DNA of 64,000 bases from Bacteroidota bacterium (GCA_016706255.1 JADJJZ010000006.1:806001-870000), one strand, 5' to 3'; positions 17,017 through 26,600 are shown, numbered from the stretch's first letter. Made by a program: numbers and translations. The notes: generated from the letters alone by a model not told the origin.

Positions 17017-17047
17017 AAAAAAGGCTCCAATTTGGAGCCTTTTTTTA
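17017..17047. terminator. Bidirectional rho-independent terminator
   Basis: AAAAAAGGCTCCAA and TTGGAGCCTTTTTT form a strong stem with a tiny loop, with A/T runs on both sides. It sits between the convergent porin (ends 16998) and Omp28-like (ends 17065) genes and can serve both. Confidence 0.9.
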
Positions 17048-17064
17048 TGTCGATTATTTTATAT

Positions 17065-17931
17065 TTATTCCACTACCTCACCTTCCACAGCCTGTAATAC
17101 TTCTTTATTATCTGTTTCATAATTATGCACGAATGCCACAACATTCATATTTTCAGCATTCCATGTTTCAGGTATAGTATACGTATATTCAAATTCATAA
17201 ACCCTGCCCGCAATATTTTCTTCAGGCAATGCATCACCGGTGTAATAAGTCAGCATTTTTCTTAATACATGATTATGAATATAATCTTCAACCTCACCGC
17301 CAACATTATCATCTATTTGAGCAGCAACTATTGCGCTTTCGGTTAAGGAAATACTCAAATTATTTACTGTAGTAACTGCTGACGTGTATTTTATTTTTAC
17401 ACGTACTGTCAATAATCTGCTCGCTGCATCATAAACATTTTCTACATATAAATTAACAGGTGTAGATGCTGCAGTTTGATCAGCTGTAAATGTACCTACG
17501 TTCTCAGGAAGTTCAGCAAGATAGTCATCTCCGCCAAAATCTTTTCTGTCAATAAAAATAGCAGGCCATCCTGTAACCGGACCTAAATAGCCATTCATAT
17601 TTAATGCCTCATCAGTTAAAAAATTTTGTTCAATATAAAGTGGATCTGCAAAATAATTATACTCGGCAATTGCAATCGCTTTTCCCGGATTTGCCGTTAG
17701 GGCATCGGTAATTGCGATGTGCCCATCAGGACAATTTGGGCAAGCTGCTCCGGTAAAATCTTCAATCAATACAATTTTATCCTGCGGCGCTTCCGGTGTT
17801 TCAATATATGTTACATAATCTGTTTCTGTAAGATTGATTTCAGGACCCACTTCTTTACACGCAGTTATGGCACTAAAAAATAATACGCCTGCCGACAATC
17901 CAACCAAATGTGATACTTTAATTCTTTTCAT
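17065..17931 (-). CDS. Omp28-like outer membrane lipoprotein with a thioredoxin-like CPNC motif
   Basis: A 288-aa lipoprotein: the signal segment ends in the lipobox-like SAITAC with the acylated cysteine at C25. The following domain has LIEDFTGAACPNCPDGH (C64, C67), a thioredoxin-like redox motif typical of Omp28-related proteins, then a GPVTGWPAIFIDR segment (cis-Pro-like region) and a C-terminal beta-rich domain. I chose the ATG at 17931; a frame extension to 17949 adds six residues before the signal. It follows the DUF6029-like gene by 19 bases. The redox substrate is unknown. Confidence 0.82.
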   Translation of the reverse strand: MKRIKVSHLVGLSAGVLFFSAITACKEVGPEINLTETDYVTYIETPEAPQDKIVLIEDFTGAACPNCPDGHIAITDALTANPGKAIAIAEYNYFADPLYIEQNFLTDEALNMNGYLGPVTGWPAIFIDRKDFGGDDYLAELPENVGTFTADQTAASTPVNLYVENVYDAASRLLTVRVKIKYTSAVTTVNNLSISLTESAIVAAQIDDNVGGEVEDYIHNHVLRKMLTYYTGDALPEENIAGRVYEFEYTYTIPETWNAENMNVVAFVHNYETDNKEVLQAVEGEVVE

Positions 17932-17950
17932 TGTATAGTAATTTAACAAT

Positions 17951-19540
17951 TTAAAATGTTGTGGTAAATCCTGCTTTTAATCCACTGAAGGCAGGTTCGT
18001 AACGACAAACACCGCCGGTGCAAACGATACCTGCAATTTGTTTTACATAATTTAACGTTAAACGCGACGATTTATGCGTATAACCTGCAAAAACCGAATA
18101 ATAATGTAACGCTTCTTCCGTGCGTAAAGGTTCATAATTCCACATGTCACTTACCGCAAAACTCCATTTTGGTGCAATATTATATTCTAATAATCCATAA
18201 ACCCAGCTTCCATAATCCTGCTTGCAGTTTTGATACTGTAATTCAACACGCATCGATTTTTTTCTGTCGAATTTGTAGGTCAGCTCCGCAAATGGTGTTA
18301 TTGTTTGTACCATCGGACGATCAGGTTCATTTTCAAATACTTCCTGATTATAATTAATCATTTGACCACCTAACAATAATTTATATTTCGTTTTGCGCAT
18401 TTCAAAATCAACAAAAATTTCCTGAAACAAATCTAAACTATCGTTAGTTACTTTCGAATAATTTGCATTAAAAGTATAACCCTTTTTTGGTGTAAATGTT
18501 CCGTTTATTTGATAAGCTAATTCCCCCAATTCCTGTGCAACTGCCTGATAACGTGCTGTTAAACGCAATGAATTTTGTTTTGTCAGCGATGGTAAATAAT
18601 CCATAATACCATCCAATAAAGTTTCATTTGGCGATGTACGCATTACCCAATTATCTACAATACGCAATTGGCCTGTTACGCCAAATCCATTGCCTATTTT
18701 ACTTGTTGAATACGCTAATGAAGTATATAACACACTTCCATCCTGATCAACTAATTGTCCGGTAATATCATTTATAGCTTCATTCGATTTTTTGGCATAT
18801 TCAACATACCAGCTTACATCTTTAACTGTCAGCGTATTAAAAATCGAACCGGCATACATATTATATTTTGGCACAAAACGATCATCTAAATCATAACTGT
18901 TGATCTGCCCAACTATAATATCCATATTATCCTGGTCTAATGTCCTGTTTAAAAACGAAGCACCCGGTGCAATCACAATTGCCTGGTTTTTGGTTGGAAT
19001 CATACCCTCAATAGTTGCACCTTTAATAACAGGGTCAAAACGACTGAATAAATCTTTCATTTGACCGCCCAAAACCTTAGCGGTCCAGTTTTCATTAATC
19101 GCATATTTCAGTTCCAAACCAAAAAGTGCATTGTCAATTCCAAGCGGTCGCTCCTCATAAGCACGATAAACAATCCCGCTTCCAAACTGCTCATAAATAT
19201 GTCCTCCTGTTATGGTTAATGCATCCAGTTTTTTTGAAATATACCACCTGCCAATGCCTGCATCGGTATAAGGTATGCCCGGATTGTGCAAATTGGCATT
19301 ATTAAACATATCCAACCGAACTCCAACCTCAAGGCCAATCGGTTCGTTTCTGTAATAAGTGCTTAACCAGCCATAAGCACCACTCAGTAAATTATCATAA
19401 TGTGGTGTACCCGTGGCTCCAATGGCCGAATCGCTTTGATAAAACTCCGTATTCAATTGTAGATCGCCCGAAAAACTGCCCTGGCTGAATGCCCGGCTCA
19501 TAACCATTGTAAAAAACAAAACACTTAGTAATTTTCTCAT
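17951..19540 (-). CDS. DUF6029-like outer membrane beta-barrel protein
   Basis: A 529-aa predicted barrel with a signal peptide ending near SRAFSQG. The N-terminal region contains RWYISKKLDALTITGGHIYEQFG then GSGIVYRAYEERPLGIDNAL, which I recognise as typical of the DUF6029 group in Bacteroidota. Most of the protein is amphipathic beta-strands, and it ends in LKAGFTTTF, a barrel-type last strand. Near the C-terminus it has a cysteine pair C507/C512 (IVCTGGVCRYEP) that may form a disulfide. First gene of a two-gene unit with the Omp28-like lipoprotein. Function is not known. Confidence 0.72.
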   Translation of the reverse strand: MRKLLSVLFFTMVMSRAFSQGSFSGDLQLNTEFYQSDSAIGATGTPHYDNLLSGAYGWLSTYYRNEPIGLEVGVRLDMFNNANLHNPGIPYTDAGIGRWYISKKLDALTITGGHIYEQFGSGIVYRAYEERPLGIDNALFGLELKYAINENWTAKVLGGQMKDLFSRFDPVIKGATIEGMIPTKNQAIVIAPGASFLNRTLDQDNMDIIVGQINSYDLDDRFVPKYNMYAGSIFNTLTVKDVSWYVEYAKKSNEAINDITGQLVDQDGSVLYTSLAYSTSKIGNGFGVTGQLRIVDNWVMRTSPNETLLDGIMDYLPSLTKQNSLRLTARYQAVAQELGELAYQINGTFTPKKGYTFNANYSKVTNDSLDLFQEIFVDFEMRKTKYKLLLGGQMINYNQEVFENEPDRPMVQTITPFAELTYKFDRKKSMRVELQYQNCKQDYGSWVYGLLEYNIAPKWSFAVSDMWNYEPLRTEEALHYYSVFAGYTHKSSRLTLNYVKQIAGIVCTGGVCRYEPAFSGLKAGFTTTF

Positions 19541-19784
19541 ACAGATTGGATTTCCGCCGCTAAGTTAACACTTGTGCCGAAATGCTTTATTGCCCTCAGC
19601 TACAAGCCTCAAATTCGTTATAAAACAAACATTTAGTCAACTGCATTTTCAGCGCAAAATCAGGTATATCAGGCAACTATAACCAAATCGACTTTTTTGC
19701 CATTTTTTTGTCAAAAAGGAACCGTGTTACCCTTTAGCAACGTTTAAACTGCAGTTTTATGGCATAAATATTGACTCCAAAGCA

Positions 19785-19792
19785 TATCTTTG
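19785..19792 (+). promoter_or_regulatory. Putative -7 element (TATCTTTG) of the TlpA-like gene
   Basis: An exact TAnnTTTG match, identical to the octamer before the porin gene, ending 20 bases before the ATG at 19813. No clear -33 box at the expected distance. It lies in the 272-base divergent gap with the DUF6029-like gene; no matching minus-strand element was found. Confidence 0.55.
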
Positions 19793-19812
19793 AACCTCTA
19801 AACCGTTAAAAA

Positions 19813-20307
19813 ATGAAAAAATTCGGGTTTTTGATTTTAACCTTATTAATTGGCTTCAGTGCAGTTAAAGCGCAGGACGCATTGCCGGAAATTACCCTTT
19901 ATGATATTAATGGCAACAAAGTAAATATTGCAGACTATGGAAAAGACAGCACCATTCAGATATTCAGCTTTTGGGCTACCTGGTGTGTTCCTTGTAAAGA
20001 AGAATTGAACAATATCAACGAAATATATGCCGACTGGCAAAAAGATTATAATGTAGAAATTATTGCGGTTTCTATCGATGATGCTAAAACAAAAGCAAAC
20101 GTAAAATCTTATGCTGAAGGTCAGGGTTGGACTTATACCGTATTATTAGATACAAATAAAGAGTTACAACGCTTATTGGGCGGACAATCGGTTCCATTTA
20201 CCGTAATTACAAATAAAGCAGGCGTAATTACCGATAAACATACCGGTTATATTGAAGGTGATGAATATGAGCTGGAAGATAAAATCATCGTATTATCCAA
20301 AGAGTAA
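19813..20307 (+). CDS. TlpA/ResA-like thioredoxin-fold protein, exported
   Basis: A 164-aa thiol-disulfide oxidoreductase. The signal peptide (MKKFGFLILTLLIGFSAVKA) is followed by a redoxin/TlpA domain with the active site FWATWCVPC (C58, C61) and a cis-proline loop GGQSVPFTVI. It should act in the periplasm as a reductase or isomerase. It faces the DUF6029-like/Omp28-like gene pair across a short divergent region; this arrangement and the shared cysteine motifs suggest that the three proteins work together. A strong terminator follows. Confidence 0.88.
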   Translation: MKKFGFLILTLLIGFSAVKAQDALPEITLYDINGNKVNIADYGKDSTIQIFSFWATWCVPCKEELNNINEIYADWQKDYNVEIIAVSIDDAKTKANVKSYAEGQGWTYTVLLDTNKELQRLLGGQSVPFTVITNKAGVITDKHTGYIEGDEYELEDKIIVLSKE

Positions 20308-20328
20308 GCTTTTGTTAAAAATAATTTG

Positions 20329-20356
20329 AAGGAAACCATTTGGTTTCCTTTTTTTG
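20329..20356 (+). terminator. Rho-independent terminator after the TlpA-like gene
   Basis: AAGGAAACCA and TGGTTTCCTT form a 10-bp stem with a two-base loop, followed by a run of T. It lies 22 bases after the stop. Confidence 0.9.
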
Positions 20357-20454
20357 TGCCTGAAAATGCCAATTACTATCATATAAGATGTTAAACACTG
20401 TTAATGGTTGTTCATTTTTGGAATGTTATAACATCTATATGTTGTTATTCAAGG

Positions 20455-20462
20455 TAAATTTG
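20455..20462 (+). promoter_or_regulatory. Putative -7 element (TAAATTTG) of the S9 peptidase gene
   Basis: An exact TAnnTTTG match only seven bases before the ATG at 20470. The transcript would have almost no leader. Function inferred from the consensus. Confidence 0.5.
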
Positions 20463-20469
20463 TTTGCTT

Positions 20470-22479
20470 ATGATTCGTTTTGGGAGTAAAAAGTTATTGA
20501 GTTTTGGTTTATTTATTGTGTTGATCATTGCCGGAAGTATATCGGTTTTGTCAATTGCAAGATGTTCTCCCGATGAACCACATCAGGTTATAAACGACTC
20601 GATTGAAATTAATCGTTTAATTACACTCGATAAAGGAAAAATTCCTGTTGAATCATTTTTTAAAAATCCTGAGAAAACAAATTTCACCATTTCTCCGAGT
20701 GGCGAATATATCGCTTATCTCGGCCCGTTTGAATCGCGTTTAAATATTTTTGTTCAGCGCGCAGATATTGCAGAACCACCGGTTCGAATTACTACTGATA
20801 CCGAACGGGATATCACTAATTATTTCTGGAAAAACGATAATACCTTATTATATATAAAGGATGCCGACGGGGATGAAAATTATAAATTATATGCCATTGA
20901 CCGCGATGGAAAAAATAAACGTGACCTTACACCGGAACAAAATGTGCGCATAGAAGTTATTGATGAACTACATGATTTTCCTGATGAGGTTATTATTGCC
21001 ATGAATAAAAATAATCCTGCGCTTTTTGAACCTTATCGTTTAAACATTAAAACCGGAGAAAAAACTCAACTCGCTTCCAATAAAGATATGTCTAATCCAA
21101 TAACCATCTGGAAGGCAGACAACAACGGCAAGTTACGTATGGCGGTGAGCGTGGAAAAAGGAACTAAAACACATTTATTATATCGCGATAACGAATCAGA
21201 ACCATTTCGCTCATTACTTGTCAGCGATTGGAAAGATATGGTTGAGCCATTATTTTTTGATGAAAACAATAAATTTATTTACGCTCTCTCAAATTTAAAC
21301 CGCGATAAAACAGCATTGGTAAAAATTGATCCAGCTCATCCTGAAAATCCAGAAATAATTCTGGAGCATCCCGATGTTGATATTATTTATGCTGAACGCA
21401 GTCCGAAAAATCATAATTTGGTTTCTGCTTATTATGCTACCGATAAAAAACATCTGGTATTTTTTGATAACGACCTGAAAAAAATTTATCAGGAGCTGGA
21501 ACAAAAATTCCCCGGAGATGATATTTATTTTAATAGTTTTGATGACAATGAAAACCATTTTATTGTAAGAACATATAATGATAAAACGCCGGGCGATTTT
21601 TATTTATATCATGCTGATGAAAATTTAATTACACATTTAGCAACAGTAAATCCCAATATACAACGTGAGCAAATGAGCGATATGGAACCGGCAGGATTTG
21701 TAGCCCGCGACGGATTGCCAATTACCGGTTATCTCACAATTCCTAAAGGAAGTAAAGGCAAAGATTTACCTACCGTAATTTTAGTACACGGCGGCCCCAC
21801 AGCGCGCGATTATTGGGGTTATCGGGCTGATGTGCAATTGTTGGCCAGTAGAGGATATGCGGTATTACAAATTAATTTTCGCGGCAGTTATGGGTATGGA
21901 AAAAATTTCACCACTGCAGGATTTAAAGAATGGGGAAAAAAAATGCAGGATGATATTACCGACGGCGCCAACTGGTTAATTAAAGAAGGTATTGCCGATA
22001 AAAATAAAATTGCCATTTTCGGTTCTTCCTATGGCGGATATGCTGCATTGGCAGGAGCAACTTTTACACCTGATATTTATAACTGCGCCATTTCATATGT
22101 TGGGCCATCTAATTTATTTACTTTACTTAATAATTTGCCTTCCTATTGGGAGCCTGAAAAAGAAATGTTATACGAAATGATCGGCCACCCGTTGAAAGAT
22201 AGTTTATTATTATACAATGCATCTCCTGTTTTTCACGTTGAAAATATTAAGGTGCCGTTATTTATAGCACAAGGTGGTAACGACCCGCGCGTAAATAAAG
22301 GCGAATCAGAACAAATGGTTGATGCATTGCGCAACCGTGATGTTAATGTGGTTTATATGCTAAAAGAAAATGAAGGTCATGGGTTTAAATTGGAAGAAAA
22401 TCGACTTGCATTTTACAAAACGCTTATTGGATTTTTGACTGAAAATATGCCTGCTGAAGGTACAAATGCCAAACCTTAA
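20470..22479 (+). CDS. S9 family peptidase (prolyl oligopeptidase / acylaminoacyl-peptidase type)
   Basis: A serine peptidase of 669 aa with an N-terminal membrane or signal segment (about 8-32), an N-terminal beta-propeller-like part (about 60-400, with SPSGEYIAYL and related blades) and a C-terminal alpha/beta-hydrolase domain. The catalytic triad is visible: S520 (GSSYGGYAA), D605 (GGNDPRVNKGES) and H637 (NEGHGF). It probably cleaves oligopeptides or N-acylated peptides in the periplasm. ATG at 20470; a TTG six bases upstream is less likely. Convergent with hemW, whose stop is 21 bases away, with no obvious hairpin between them. Confidence 0.93.
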   Translation: MIRFGSKKLLSFGLFIVLIIAGSISVLSIARCSPDEPHQVINDSIEINRLITLDKGKIPVESFFKNPEKTNFTISPSGEYIAYLGPFESRLNIFVQRADIAEPPVRITTDTERDITNYFWKNDNTLLYIKDADGDENYKLYAIDRDGKNKRDLTPEQNVRIEVIDELHDFPDEVIIAMNKNNPALFEPYRLNIKTGEKTQLASNKDMSNPITIWKADNNGKLRMAVSVEKGTKTHLLYRDNESEPFRSLLVSDWKDMVEPLFFDENNKFIYALSNLNRDKTALVKIDPAHPENPEIILEHPDVDIIYAERSPKNHNLVSAYYATDKKHLVFFDNDLKKIYQELEQKFPGDDIYFNSFDDNENHFIVRTYNDKTPGDFYLYHADENLITHLATVNPNIQREQMSDMEPAGFVARDGLPITGYLTIPKGSKGKDLPTVILVHGGPTARDYWGYRADVQLLASRGYAVLQINFRGSYGYGKNFTTAGFKEWGKKMQDDITDGANWLIKEGIADKNKIAIFGSSYGGYAALAGATFTPDIYNCAISYVGPSNLFTLLNNLPSYWEPEKEMLYEMIGHPLKDSLLLYNASPVFHVENIKVPLFIAQGGNDPRVNKGESEQMVDALRNRDVNVVYMLKENEGHGFKLEENRLAFYKTLIGFLTENMPAEGTNAKP

Positions 22480-22500
22480 TTTTTTTGGGGGGAGATAACA

Positions 22501-23651
22501 TTAATCGTTATCATCAAAAAATAAATTACTGATGATACCATCTGCAAGAAATTTGCCGCGTTCAGTAATAATTACATGTGTGTTTTTAATTTCCAACAAC
22601 GCTTCCTGAATTAACTTAGGAAATTGTTTTTCAAGAATGAGCGCATTTTTTTCTCCAAATCGTTCGCGAAACAATGCTACATCTAAACCCCACATTGTTC
22701 TCAGTGAAGTTAATAGCATTTCATTCATTTGTTGAACAGGCGTTAATATTTCTATTTCGTTAAAAGAAATTCCGCCCAAAATATTTTTGACATAATGTGC
22801 ATTGTTACTGATATTCCATGCTCTTTCAATACCATTGTAAGAATGTGCTGAAGGTCCTATTCCTAAATAATGATTGCCCATCCAATAAGCAGTATTATGC
22901 AGCGCATAAGCGCCATTTTTTGCAAAATTGCTTATTTCGTAATGTTCAAATCCGGCAGATTTTAATGTTGCAGTTAAAATTTCAAATTGTTCTGCAGTAT
23001 GATTTTCATCAACCGGCAACGATTTACCTTTCGTTATTAAATGTTGCAATACTGTTTTAGGCTCCACTGTTAAAGCATAACAGGAAATATGATTTACGTA
23101 AGGAATCACCTTTTCAATATGTTTTCGCCAGGCCTCATGTGTAGAACCGGGAATGCCATATATTAAATCAGCAGTTACCTTTTTAAATCCTGCCGCTGCA
23201 ATTAATTTCAAACTGTTTTCAGCCTGCATAGCATCATGCGAACGATTCATCCATTCTAAATCATTATTATCAAAAGATTGAATTCCGATACTGATGCGAT
23301 TTACACCTGCTGCCAAAATTGTTTGAAGATATCCCTCATGAATATCATCCGGATTTGCTTCTAAAGTAATTTCCGCATCCGGCTCAACAATAAATTCCTG
23401 CTGTATTAAATCGATAATGGTTTGCACCTCATTTCCACTTAATAATGAGGTGTACCTCCGCCAAAATAAATACTTTGAATTTTTTTGTTGGGGAGATAGT
23501 GTTTACGTTCAATAATTTCCTGTTGAATAGCCTTGAGCATTTCAGGCTTCAGCAGCAATGATGTCGAAAAGTGAAAGTTGCAATACACACAAGCCTTTTT
23601 GCAGAAAGGAATATGGATATAAATACCTGCTTTATTTTCGTTGTATAACAT
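22501..23651 (-). pseudogene. hemW: HemW-like radical SAM protein, split by an apparent one-base deletion
   Basis: HemW is the radical-SAM haem chaperone formerly called oxygen-independent coproporphyrinogen oxidase-like. The first part (ATG 23651) holds GIYIHIPFCKKACVYCNF, with the CxxxCxxC cluster motif, and runs to YFGGGTP before a stop at 23439. The rest (from about 23440 down to 22501) is in another frame and starts exactly where the family continues: after TP one would read SLLSGNEVQTIIDL if one base were restored near 23446-23450. Downstream the family motifs are intact (EANPDD, GVNRISIGIQSF, YEISNFAKNG). It is either a real frameshift, a recoding site or a sequencing error; I cannot tell which. 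Confidence 0.85.
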
Positions 23652-23657
23652 GCTGTG

Positions 23658-23677
23658 CAAATGTATCTGTAAATTTG
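23658..23677. promoter_or_regulatory. Back-to-back -7 elements of hemW and the Omp85-like gene
   Basis: The 20 bases CAAATGTATCTGTAAATTTG hold TACATTTG on the minus strand (23658-23665) and TAAATTTG on the plus strand (23670-23677), both exact TAnnTTTG matches separated by four bases, in a nearly palindromic arrangement. They lie 6 bases from the hemW ATG and 11 bases from the Omp85-like ATG. Both genes would be transcribed away from one shared core. Confidence 0.6.
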
Positions 23678-23688
23678 CAATCATCACG

Positions 23689-25467
23689 ATGAAGTTGAAA
23701 TTACTTTTCGCCTGTATAATTATTATCCTCGCCGGCAATTTGCCGGCTCAGGATACTTCGTGGCTCATTATTGAACATCCCCAACTCGAGAAACAAAAAG
23801 CCCATACTGACGAAGCGATTGCATTTTATTCCCTTCCCGAACAAAATAATTATATTAATACAATATTAGTCCGCTATTATCAAGCCGGTTATATCACTGC
23901 GACAGCTAATACAATTCATGCTTCCGGTGATACTATCACCATGCAGGTTGTTCCCGGGAAGCAAGTTTTCTGGACTACACTAAATGTGACCGAAACGGAT
24001 GCGTTTATACTCAGCGGTGCAGGTTATCGCAAAAAAGATATTGATGGTAAATTGTTCAATTATACCACTTTGGTGAAATTGATGCGCAGTATGTTAAACT
24101 TCGCTGAACAAAATGGATTTCCCTTTGCAACGGTTAATTTAGATAGTATACAATGGAATGATACAACTATTGCCGCAACCCTTCAATTCAAAAAAAATCA
24201 ATTTATCGAATTTGATACACTGCGTATTGTCGGCAATCTTGTGCTGAGTCCTAATTACTTAAAACAATACACCGGAATCGAATCAGGAGGTGTTTATAAT
24301 CAACAATTATTAAATGATTTAGACAATAGATTAAAAGAAATTCCCTTTGCTGTAAGAACAAAAAAAACACGTATCGAATTTTCCGGCAACAGGGCAACAG
24401 TAATTGTTTATCTCGATGAAAAACAATCAAGTACATTCGATTTTTTAATTGGTGTTTTACCAAATAATGAAATTACCGGACGGTTAATTATAACAGGAGA
24501 GGGGCGATTACAATTACAAAATATTTTTAATGCTGGTGAACTATTTAATTTTCATTTTTCGAAGTTGGAAAGTACTTCCAAAGAATTACAAACTGCCCTA
24601 ACTTATCCCTACTTACCCGGGTTGCCACTCGGGCTGGAAGGCGCATTCAGCCTGTATCTCAAAGACTCAACATTTTTAGAACGCACTACTACCGCAGGCA
24701 TCTTATATCAGTTAATCGGAAATAATCATTTAAAAGCGGTTGCGTCATTTTATAGCTCTGCGGTTTTATCTCCGGATACGGCTTTTGTTTTAGCCAATTT
24801 ACAATTACCGGCATCACTCGACTTAAATGAACGTGCTTATGGCTTAACCTGGAATTTTGAAAAACTAAATTATCGTTTTAATCCTTACAAAGGATTTGCA
24901 TTTAATATTGGCGCTACTGTCGGCACAAAAACAATTCTTGAAAATGCAACCATTACAGGATTATCCAACCCCTTTGATCCAACATATGATTTTGCATCAT
25001 TATATGATTCCGTCGATTTAAAAACATTATCCATAAAATATCATTACACAGTTAGCTGTTATATTCCACTCATTACAAGAACAACTTTATTGCTTAAAAC
25101 ACAAGGAGCAGCTATAATTAATGATTACTTATTACAAAATGAACTTTATCGCATTGGTGGTAATGCCATTATGCGCGGTTTTGATGAACAAAGTATTACA
25201 GCATCTCAGTATCACATCGCCACTGCAGAACTGCGCTATTTATTATCGCAAAATGCCTTCGCCGCTTTATTTGTTGATGCCGCTTACACCGAAAACGCAG
25301 CAGGAACCACGCTTAGCAGAGATACCCCAATTGGCTTCGGCGCAGCAGTAAACTTTGAAACAAAGGCCGGTATTTTTGGACTTACCTATGCATTGGGAAG
25401 TCAGCAAAACAACCCGGTAAGTTTACGTAACACAAAAATCCATTTCGGATATGTAAATTATTTCTAA
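23689..25467 (+). CDS. Omp85-superfamily (BamA/TamA-like) outer membrane protein
   Basis: A 592-aa protein with a signal peptide (MKLKLLFACIIIILAGNLPA, cleavage before QD). Residues about 30-270 look like POTRA-type beta-alpha modules (for example IEFDTLRIVGNLVLSPNYL and GIESGGVYNQQLLNDLDNRL). A 16-strand-barrel-like region follows, with the surface-antigen motif RIGGNAIMRGFDEQSI near residue 490 and a terminal strand KIHFGYVNYF. The ATG at 23689 gives a proper signal peptide; a longer in-frame start at 23641 would overlap the promoter. It could be TamA-like or a dedicated exporter; it is too small and atypical to be the essential BamA. Confidence 0.82.
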   Translation: MKLKLLFACIIIILAGNLPAQDTSWLIIEHPQLEKQKAHTDEAIAFYSLPEQNNYINTILVRYYQAGYITATANTIHASGDTITMQVVPGKQVFWTTLNVTETDAFILSGAGYRKKDIDGKLFNYTTLVKLMRSMLNFAEQNGFPFATVNLDSIQWNDTTIAATLQFKKNQFIEFDTLRIVGNLVLSPNYLKQYTGIESGGVYNQQLLNDLDNRLKEIPFAVRTKKTRIEFSGNRATVIVYLDEKQSSTFDFLIGVLPNNEITGRLIITGEGRLQLQNIFNAGELFNFHFSKLESTSKELQTALTYPYLPGLPLGLEGAFSLYLKDSTFLERTTTAGILYQLIGNNHLKAVASFYSSAVLSPDTAFVLANLQLPASLDLNERAYGLTWNFEKLNYRFNPYKGFAFNIGATVGTKTILENATITGLSNPFDPTYDFASLYDSVDLKTLSIKYHYTVSCYIPLITRTTLLLKTQGAAIINDYLLQNELYRIGGNAIMRGFDEQSITASQYHIATAELRYLLSQNAFAALFVDAAYTENAAGTTLSRDTPIGFGAAVNFETKAGIFGLTYALGSQQNNPVSLRNTKIHFGYVNYF

Positions 25468-25542
25468 AATAACCTTTGTTATAGGCCACGCATAATCACC
25501 ATATTTCCACGGCCTAATTAAAAAAAATGTCACAAAAGCAGG

Positions 25543-25550
25543 TATCTTTG
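25543..25550 (+). promoter_or_regulatory. Putative -7 element (TATCTTTG) upstream of the DUF4271-like gene
   Basis: An exact TAnnTTTG match, the third copy in this window of the same octamer. It would give a leader of roughly 80 bases before the GTG at 25635. Confidence 0.45.
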
Positions 25551-25634
25551 AACATAATAGCCGAAAATGCTGTGCAACAGGCAGCATAAAATTGATTCAA
25601 TAAAATTTTACACGCGGAAACAGTTTATACAACA

Positions 25635-26600
25635 GTGAAATTTCGTTTACCTGCCATATTGTTGATTTTTTACTTTACAGCTGCATTATCAGGGCAATCT
25701 GTCGATACTTTGTCTAATGCGGGGATAACCAACAACATGCAAATCCCAACCCTTGCACCGTTAAAACCCGCAAAAGTTTACCCTGTTGATACGCAGGCAG
25801 TATTGCGCATGCTGGAATTTGATAAAATCGGCTACGACAGCATATTCAGCATAAACACGGGGCCTCCTGTTATTGACCAGCCTGCAATTAAGCATGTTAC
25901 GGTAAAGGATTTTATTTTACCGGTTTTGTTATTAATCATGCTTGGTTACGTAACCTGGCTGCGATACGTATTTGCGAAAGAATTATCAGAAAATATTACC
26001 GTTATTGTTAATTCAAATCTGGGTCAGCAAATTTATCGCGACCGTGAATTTTCGGCTAACATTTTTAAACTGCTCACCTTTTTTAATTTTGCCTGTAGTG
26101 CAGGTATTTTTATTTTCCTGCTAGCCAGATATTATGAGGTTCCACTACCTTTTGATGTTGCATTCTACAATATCATCCTATGTATTGGCGGAGTAGGGGT
26201 GCTGTATCTCATCAAAGGATTAAGCTATAGAATTTTAGGTTCTACATTCAAGATTTCCAACGCGTTACAATTTTTCAGGTTTAATGCACTTGTTATTTAC
26301 CATTTGCTGGGAATCGGTATGCTCCCATTCATAATTCTGGCCGCTTTTGCCGATCCTCCGGTTAGCGATTGGGCAATTGCCGGAACACTTATACTCATCG
26401 GAATTGCACTGCTGATAAGGTTTGTAAAGGGTTTTACTGCGCTGCGGCTTACAGGGCGGTTTCATTTCGTGTATTTTTTGCTGTATATTTGCGCCCTCGA
26501 AATAGCCCCATTGTTGATAGCCATAAAGGTTTTCACTCAATTGGGCTTAGGTGAAGCAAAAAAATTTGCCGATGAACAACAGCCAACAACCTGTAATTAA
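25635..26600 (+). CDS. DUF4271-like membrane protein upstream of hemD
   Basis: A 321-aa protein with a signal segment (about 1-20), an extracytoplasmic N-terminal stretch, and seven or so membrane helices from residue about 93 to 310. I recognise the arrangement of a DUF4271 protein directly before and overlapping hemD. The start is a GTG at 25635 (GTG AAA TTT CGT), the only start that preserves the signal segment. The 3' end overlaps the hemD start by 29 bases, so the two are translationally linked. Molecular role unknown. Confidence 0.75.
   Translation: MKFRLPAILLIFYFTAALSGQSVDTLSNAGITNNMQIPTLAPLKPAKVYPVDTQAVLRMLEFDKIGYDSIFSINTGPPVIDQPAIKHVTVKDFILPVLLLIMLGYVTWLRYVFAKELSENITVIVNSNLGQQIYRDREFSANIFKLLTFFNFACSAGIFIFLLARYYEVPLPFDVAFYNIILCIGGVGVLYLIKGLSYRILGSTFKISNALQFFRFNALVIYHLLGIGMLPFIILAAFADPPVSDWAIAGTLILIGIALLIRFVKGFTALRLTGRFHFVYFLLYICALEIAPLLIAIKVFTQLGLGEAKKFADEQQPTTCN

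Noticed and set aside
22501..23427. A separate radical SAM gene starting at MQTIIDLIQQ
   Set aside because: It lacks the cluster motif and continues the upstream HemW frame with no gap, so it is the second part of one gene.
25482..25516. Terminator after the Omp85-like gene (TAGGCC and GGCCTA)
   Set aside because: The loop is 23 bases, the stem only six, and an A run instead of a T run follows on the plus strand.
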